This document shows positions 6,730 through 9,500 of a stretch of DNA of 9,500 nucleotides, in pieces (within the stretch, counting starts at the first letter, position 1; every line of letters starts with the position of its first letter). This DNA comes from Mucilaginibacter sp. GTDB lineage: Bacteria; Bacteroidota; Bacteroidia; Sphingobacteriales; Sphingobacteriaceae. The stretch covers positions 1 through 9,500 of the forward strand of contig JAQBNY010000225.1 of the NCBI GenBank assembly GCA_028288315.1, given 5' to 3'. The translations under genes and the position numbers were made by a program. The notes beneath the pieces were generated by a model. The model made no database searches and was not told where the DNA came from. It saw only the letters and a program-made list of their open reading frames with translations.

Positions 6730-7611
6730 ATGAAAGTCTTGCCTGTTTCCTTTAAAGCTTTAGTTATTTTGTTGCTTAGTTCATTTGTGGCAAACGCGCA
6801 AACTGTTATTCCGCTATGGCCAAAAGGCGCACCGGGATTTGAGAACCGGCGTAACGAACCCGAACAGGCTAAAGATTATTGGGTGAAGAATATTCACAAT
6901 CCATCAATAACCGTTTTCGCCCCTCCTGCTGATAAAGCAAATGGCGCGGCAGTAGTTATTTGCCCGGGTGGCGGCCATCGCTTGTTGGTATATAACGCAG
7001 AAGGTGTGGCACCGGCTAAGTTTTTTAACAGCATTGGTGTTACCGTATTTGTGTTGAAATATCGTTTAGGGCGTGATACCTTGTCGCCTTATAAAATTGA
7101 TGTGCATGCCAAAGCAGATGGTTACCGTGCCATGCGTTTAGTTCGCAGCCGTGCTGCAGAATGGGCCATTGATACCAACCGGATAGGTATGATGGGCTTT
7201 TCGGCAGGTGGTGAGGTGGTTGATATGGTTGCATTTAAAGATACCAAGGGCGACCCCAAAGCTGCCGACCCGATAGACCGTGCCAATGCTAAGCCAAACT
7301 TTATTATACAGGTTTATCCCGGCCCATCCTATATACCTGATGTTATAAGTACTGATGCCCCGCCAGCCTTTTTAGTAGCTGCGAATGATGATGCTTGCTG
7401 CTCTCTGCCATTGATACAGCTTTTACAGCGTTACCGCGATGCCAAAGTACCTGTAGAGATGCACTTGTACGCAAGGGGAGATCATGCTTTTAATATGGGC
7501 ACCAACAGAAAACTAAAGTCAATAAATAATTGGCCCCAACGCCTGGCCGACTGGATGGAAGATAGCCATTACCTGCAACCAGAAAAAAATTTGAAGAAGG
7601 TGTTGCATTGA
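6730..7611 (+). CDS. Secreted alpha/beta hydrolase / carbohydrate-esterase-like protein
   Basis: 293 residues. Residues 1-23 form a signal peptide (MKVLP, hydrophobic core, then ANA before Gln24), so it is exported to the periplasm or beyond. Mature motifs: PLWPKGAPG (28-36), oxyanion loop CPGGGHR (78-84), nucleophile elbow GFSAGGE (156-162, Ser158), acid region AANDDACC (Asp220 or Asp221) and base in RGDHAF (His252). This layout is that of acetyl-esterase/BD-FAE-type hydrolases, which Bacteroidota often use to remove acetyl or other esters from plant polysaccharides; no glycoside hydrolase or SusC/D gene is visible nearby to confirm that. The usual RGGHGF is RGDHAF here. It is the last gene of the run and starts 24 bp after the MBL gene. 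Its TGA is followed immediately by an 8-bp inverted repeat arm (7612-7619). Confidence 0.9.
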   Translation: MKVLPVSFKALVILLLSSFVANAQTVIPLWPKGAPGFENRRNEPEQAKDYWVKNIHNPSITVFAPPADKANGAAVVICPGGGHRLLVYNAEGVAPAKFFNSIGVTVFVLKYRLGRDTLSPYKIDVHAKADGYRAMRLVRSRAAEWAIDTNRIGMMGFSAGGEVVDMVAFKDTKGDPKAADPIDRANAKPNFIIQVYPGPSYIPDVISTDAPPAFLVAANDDACCSLPLIQLLQRYRDAKVPVEMHLYARGDHAFNMGTNRKLKSINNWPQRLADWMEDSHYLQPEKNLKKVLH

Positions 7612-7730
7612 AGGGTATTAGATTGTTTTAATTGTAAATATGGGTGGCCCCTACGGAGCAAAGAATTCTATTCGTTCTTTTCTACAAAGCGGTAGCCCGA
7701 GGGGGCGAGGATTAAAATACCAAATACCCT
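7612..7730. repeat. Intergenic hairpin element with GCCCC/GGGGC stems, bounded by AGGGTATT inverted repeat
   Basis: The core 7641-7710 holds two similar units: GCCCC-TAC-GGAGC (7647-7659, one mismatch) and GCCC-GAGG-GGGC (7695-7706). Between them is AAAGAA-N9-TTCTTT (7660-7680) and the string TTTTCTACAAAGCGG. The core is enclosed by AGGGTATT (7612-7619) and its exact complement AATACCCT (7723-7730). Paired units of the form 'gcccctacggggc ... ttctacaaa ... gccccgaggggc' resemble dispersed intergenic repeats I recall from Bacteroidota genomes; I cannot verify this here. The element begins the base after the esterase stop and may end that transcript. Confidence 0.5.
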
Positions 7731-7762
7731 AGATACTTTGACTTTTATTAAGTACAATTAGC

Positions 7763-7849
7763 TTGGCGTTAGGGATTGGCGCGGATACCGGCCTGTGGCT
7801 AATGCCCTGTGCAGTATGAGCATAAAGCCCGACCGCAGGGAACGCCCAA
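7763..7849. repeat. Second GC-rich structured intergenic element (REP-like or structured RNA)
   Basis: The ends pair as TTGGCGTT (7763-7770) with AACGCCCAA (7841-7849, one bulged C). Further in, GCGG (7781-7784) pairs with CCGC (7833-7836), and CGG (7789-7791) with CCG (7829-7831). The interior folds as GGC-TAAT-GCC (7797-7806) and TGC-N7-GCA (7810-7822), giving a branched fold of about 87 bases. No reading frame explains it. The motifs GGCGTTAGGGATTG and GCCCGACCG...GGGAACGCC resemble a family of intergenic elements I recall from Bacteroidota genomes; that is memory, not a search. It differs from the element just upstream. Confidence 0.5.
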
Positions 7850-7984
7850 TAATAACAACCGACTTATTCTAAGATTTAGAAAACAGAAGCTATATAACTT
7901 AACAAGCGCTAATCATCTTTATGTCAAATCGGCTCATAAAACACATTTCCTAAAACGTATTTCCCCAATTATGGTTATAACTAA
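7850..7984. other. Spacer before thioredoxin, no clear promoter
   Basis: AT-rich stretch between the second repeat element and the thioredoxin ribosome binding site. I see no exact TAnnTTTG element. The only small structure is the palindrome GTTATAAC (7974-7981), directly before the Shine-Dalgarno sequence. The thioredoxin promoter is presumably here but was not located. Confidence 0.4.
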
Positions 7985-7990
7985 AAGGAG
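7985..7990 (+). promoter_or_regulatory. Canonical Shine-Dalgarno site of the thioredoxin gene
   Basis: AAGGAG ends 8 bases before the ATG at 7999, a textbook ribosome binding site. None of the other starts in the window has one, as expected for Bacteroidota, where Shine-Dalgarno use is rare. It fixes the start codon and suggests strong translation or unusual initiation for this gene. Confidence 0.7.
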
Positions 7991-7998
7991 ATAAACCC

Positions 7999-8301
7999 AT
8001 GGCAAACTTCCAGGATATTATATCATCAGACAAACCCGTATTAATTGATTTTTCGGCAGAGTGGTGCGGGCCGTGTAAAATGATGCCGCCTATTTTGAAA
8101 CAGGTTAAAGATGCTCTGGGAGATAAGGTTAGTATCATAAAGATAGATATAGATAAAAACCCCGCCGCTGCCCGCGCTTATAATGTACAAAGTGTACCTA
8201 CGTTAATGGTATTCCAAAACGGGCAAAGCAAATGGCGACAAAGCGGTGTAATGCAAGCCAACCAATTGCAACAAATTATTCAGCAATACATAAAAGCTTA
8301 A
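7999..8301 (+). CDS. Thioredoxin
   Basis: 100 residues, one thioredoxin domain and nothing else, the usual length for a cytoplasmic thioredoxin. The redox centre is WCGPCK (22-27) with Cys23 and Cys26; the preceding IDFSAEW is typical, and the cis-proline is Pro67 in SVPTLMVF. The buried Asp is at 17. It reduces protein disulfides using electrons from thioredoxin reductase; no reductase gene is in the window. No signal peptide is seen, so it is cytoplasmic. It has its own strong ribosome binding site and is isolated from the upstream genes by 387 bp. It converges with the membrane protein gene, with only 4 bp between the two stop codons and no visible terminator there, so the 3' ends of both transcripts must overlap the neighbour. 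Confidence 0.95.
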   Translation: MANFQDIISSDKPVLIDFSAEWCGPCKMMPPILKQVKDALGDKVSIIKIDIDKNPAAARAYNVQSVPTLMVFQNGQSKWRQSGVMQANQLQQIIQQYIKA

Positions 8302-8305
8302 TTTC

Positions 8306-9495
8306 TTACAAATAACTCAACCACCACTGGTGATGGGTTTTGCGGTAATTAGAGAACCATTTGCATGGATAATAGAGTAATAGTATGATTGTTAACCATA
8401 TTAAATAAACTACACCTAAATTATATCCCGCTCCTTTTGGTGTAAATAGAAACCCGCTTTCTTTTGAAATAATTTGTGACGAGTTATACCCTAAAGCATA
8501 AAAACTGATAACAGTAAACACTCTGATGAGGTAAAAGTGCAATATGTAGTAAAAGAACGGTACGCTGCCATAAACAGCAAAAATATCAGTCAGTTTGTTT
8601 TTGGTTTTCTCGGTGAATGCCAGTATAAGTAATGCAGGCGACAGGGTCATGCATAAATAAAGCAGCGATGGGGGGTATTTGGATAAATTAAAGTATGACA
8701 ATACAGTAAACACACCATTACGCTGCGCCAGCCACGGAGCCGGATCTCCGTATATATTACCTGTGCGCAAGATCAGGAAAAGCACCAGCAAGCCAAGGCC
8801 CGAAACTATCAGTATTCTTTTCCGTTTCACAGCATCAAATCCCGGTGTGTATATAGTACCAAATACATAACCTATTAACATTACACCCGTCCATGGTAAA
8901 AGGGCATACAGGACAATTAAGAAGTGGTTATTATCTAACGGAACTAAAGCCGCTTTAGCAGTAAATAAAATTTTCATAACTACACTCCCAGCTCCTGTTT
9001 CAGGCAGCTTTATATAGTCTAAAATATCGTGTCCAAAAAATATGACTATGCCTATTGCAGCTATGGAAGGTAAGGGCAGCCAAATCAGTAATCCAAGTAC
9101 AATCATGCTCCCGCCTATGGCCCATATCACCTGCAGAAGGAAAACATTATATAAAGGGTTAAGTGTTAATGCAAAAGTTATCAATGCAACTTCTACAAAC
9201 AATAACCAAAAACCGCGCTTTATCAAAAACAAGCTAGCTCCTTTTTTGTACGACGGGTGCCGGCTATGTAGGCAGATATGCCGCTTAGAAATAAAAATGT
9301 AGGGGCGCAAAAATGGGTTATCCACCGGGTAAAGAACAAAATGGGTGTGGTTGTTGCCATATTGGTTGCATCATAAGTTAATGCTCCAATATGAAAAAAA
9401 TCACGTGTATGGTCAAGCGCCATTATCAGCATAATAACGCCACGTAAAATATCAATTGATTGTATCCTATACTTTAAGGGTGCAGCTACACTCAT
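8306..9495 (-). pseudogene. DUF1624 / heparan-alpha-glucosaminide N-acetyltransferase-like membrane protein, split by a frame change
   Basis: Two overlapping minus-strand frames together give one protein of about 396 residues. The first (9495-9223, ATG start) reads SIDILRGVIMLIMALDHTRDFF, the family's N-terminus, then a second membrane segment (FLFLSGISAYIAG), and stops soon after TRRTKKE. The second (usable from about 9242 to 8306) continues ASLFLIKRGFWLLF and carries about eight more membrane helices, with the family blocks KYPPSLLYL and SVPFFYYILHFYLIR and the C-terminus HHQWWLSYL. The total span is one base short of a single frame, and the change falls at a run of six A (9247-9242 on the minus strand). 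One more A would restore the protein; so would -1 ribosomal slippage. It may thus be a sequencing or assembly error, a young pseudogene, or a slippage-expressed gene. The family moves acyl groups across the inner membrane; the substrate is unknown. Both parts are otherwise undamaged. Confidence 0.85.
9241..9247 (-). other. A AAA AAG heptamer at the frame change (candidate -1 slippery site)
   Basis: In the N-terminal frame the codons read ACA AAA AAG, so the heptamer A AAA AAG is in the exact X XXY YYZ phase used for -1 ribosomal slippage in dnaX and IS3-type genes. A -1 shift here gives Lys-Lys-Gly-Ala-Ser and enters the C-terminal frame. Without the shift the frame ends six codons after AAG, at TGA 9225-9223. 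A palindrome AGCTAGCT follows closely, but no strong pseudoknot is obvious. Confidence 0.45.
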
Positions 9496-9500
9496 AATTG

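Noticed and set aside
7612..7998. CRISPR array or tRNA in the large gap
   Set aside because: There is no regular spacer-repeat pattern, and the hairpins do not form a cloverleaf with an anticodon arm.
8302..8345. Bidirectional terminator between thioredoxin and the membrane protein gene; CACCA-C-TGGTG palindrome
   Set aside because: Only 4 bp separate the stops, and the palindrome lies within codons for the conserved C-terminus.

Overview
The window looks like chromosomal DNA of a Bacteroidota bacterium, most likely family Sphingobacteriaceae (Mucilaginibacter/Pedobacter type). The reasons are the style of the proteins, the AT-rich spacers, the near absence of Shine-Dalgarno sites, TAnnTTTG-type promoter elements upstream of the heme genes, and a fused hemC-hemD gene. 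The genus is an inference from memory of protein families, not from a search.

Layout: (1) 1-2823, minus strand: the start of the C5 tetrapyrrole pathway. hemA (glutamyl-tRNA reductase) is followed 206 bp downstream by a HemC-HemD fusion that runs off the left edge. Both genes can only start at TTG. (2) 2824-3243: a spacer of about 420 bp with the hemA promoter at one end and a perfect 9-bp inverted repeat in front of the next gene. (3) 3244-7611, plus strand: a run of four hydrolase-type genes. These are a GNAT acetyltransferase fused to a carbon-nitrogen hydrolase, a cytoplasmic alpha/beta hydrolase, a NAPE-PLD/UlaG-like metallo-beta-lactamase-fold hydrolase, and a secreted alpha/beta esterase. 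The last three are 24-30 bp apart and probably form an operon. The first is separated from them by 78 bp carrying a perfect 8-bp inverted repeat that ends 3 bp before the ATG. (4) 7612-7998: a non-coding stretch with two different GC-rich, hairpin-forming elements that look like dispersed intergenic repeats. (5) 7999-8301: a small thioredoxin with an unusually good Shine-Dalgarno site. (6) 8306-9495, minus strand: a multi-pass membrane acyltransferase-like protein (DUF1624/HGSNAT type), split by a one-base frame change exactly at an A AAA AAG heptamer.

How the genes fit together: hemA and hemCD make uroporphyrinogen III from glutamyl-tRNA together with hemL and hemB encoded elsewhere. The four hydrolase genes have chemistry compatible with acyl, amide or ester turnover (acyltransferase-amidase, phosphodiesterase-like MBL, two esterases), but no substrate can be read from the sequence. 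The most checkable unusual points are the frameshift heptamer, the paired intergenic elements, the two TTG starts in the heme genes and the inverted repeats placed in front of the hydrolase genes. I did not find CRISPR arrays, tRNA or rRNA genes, or transposases.
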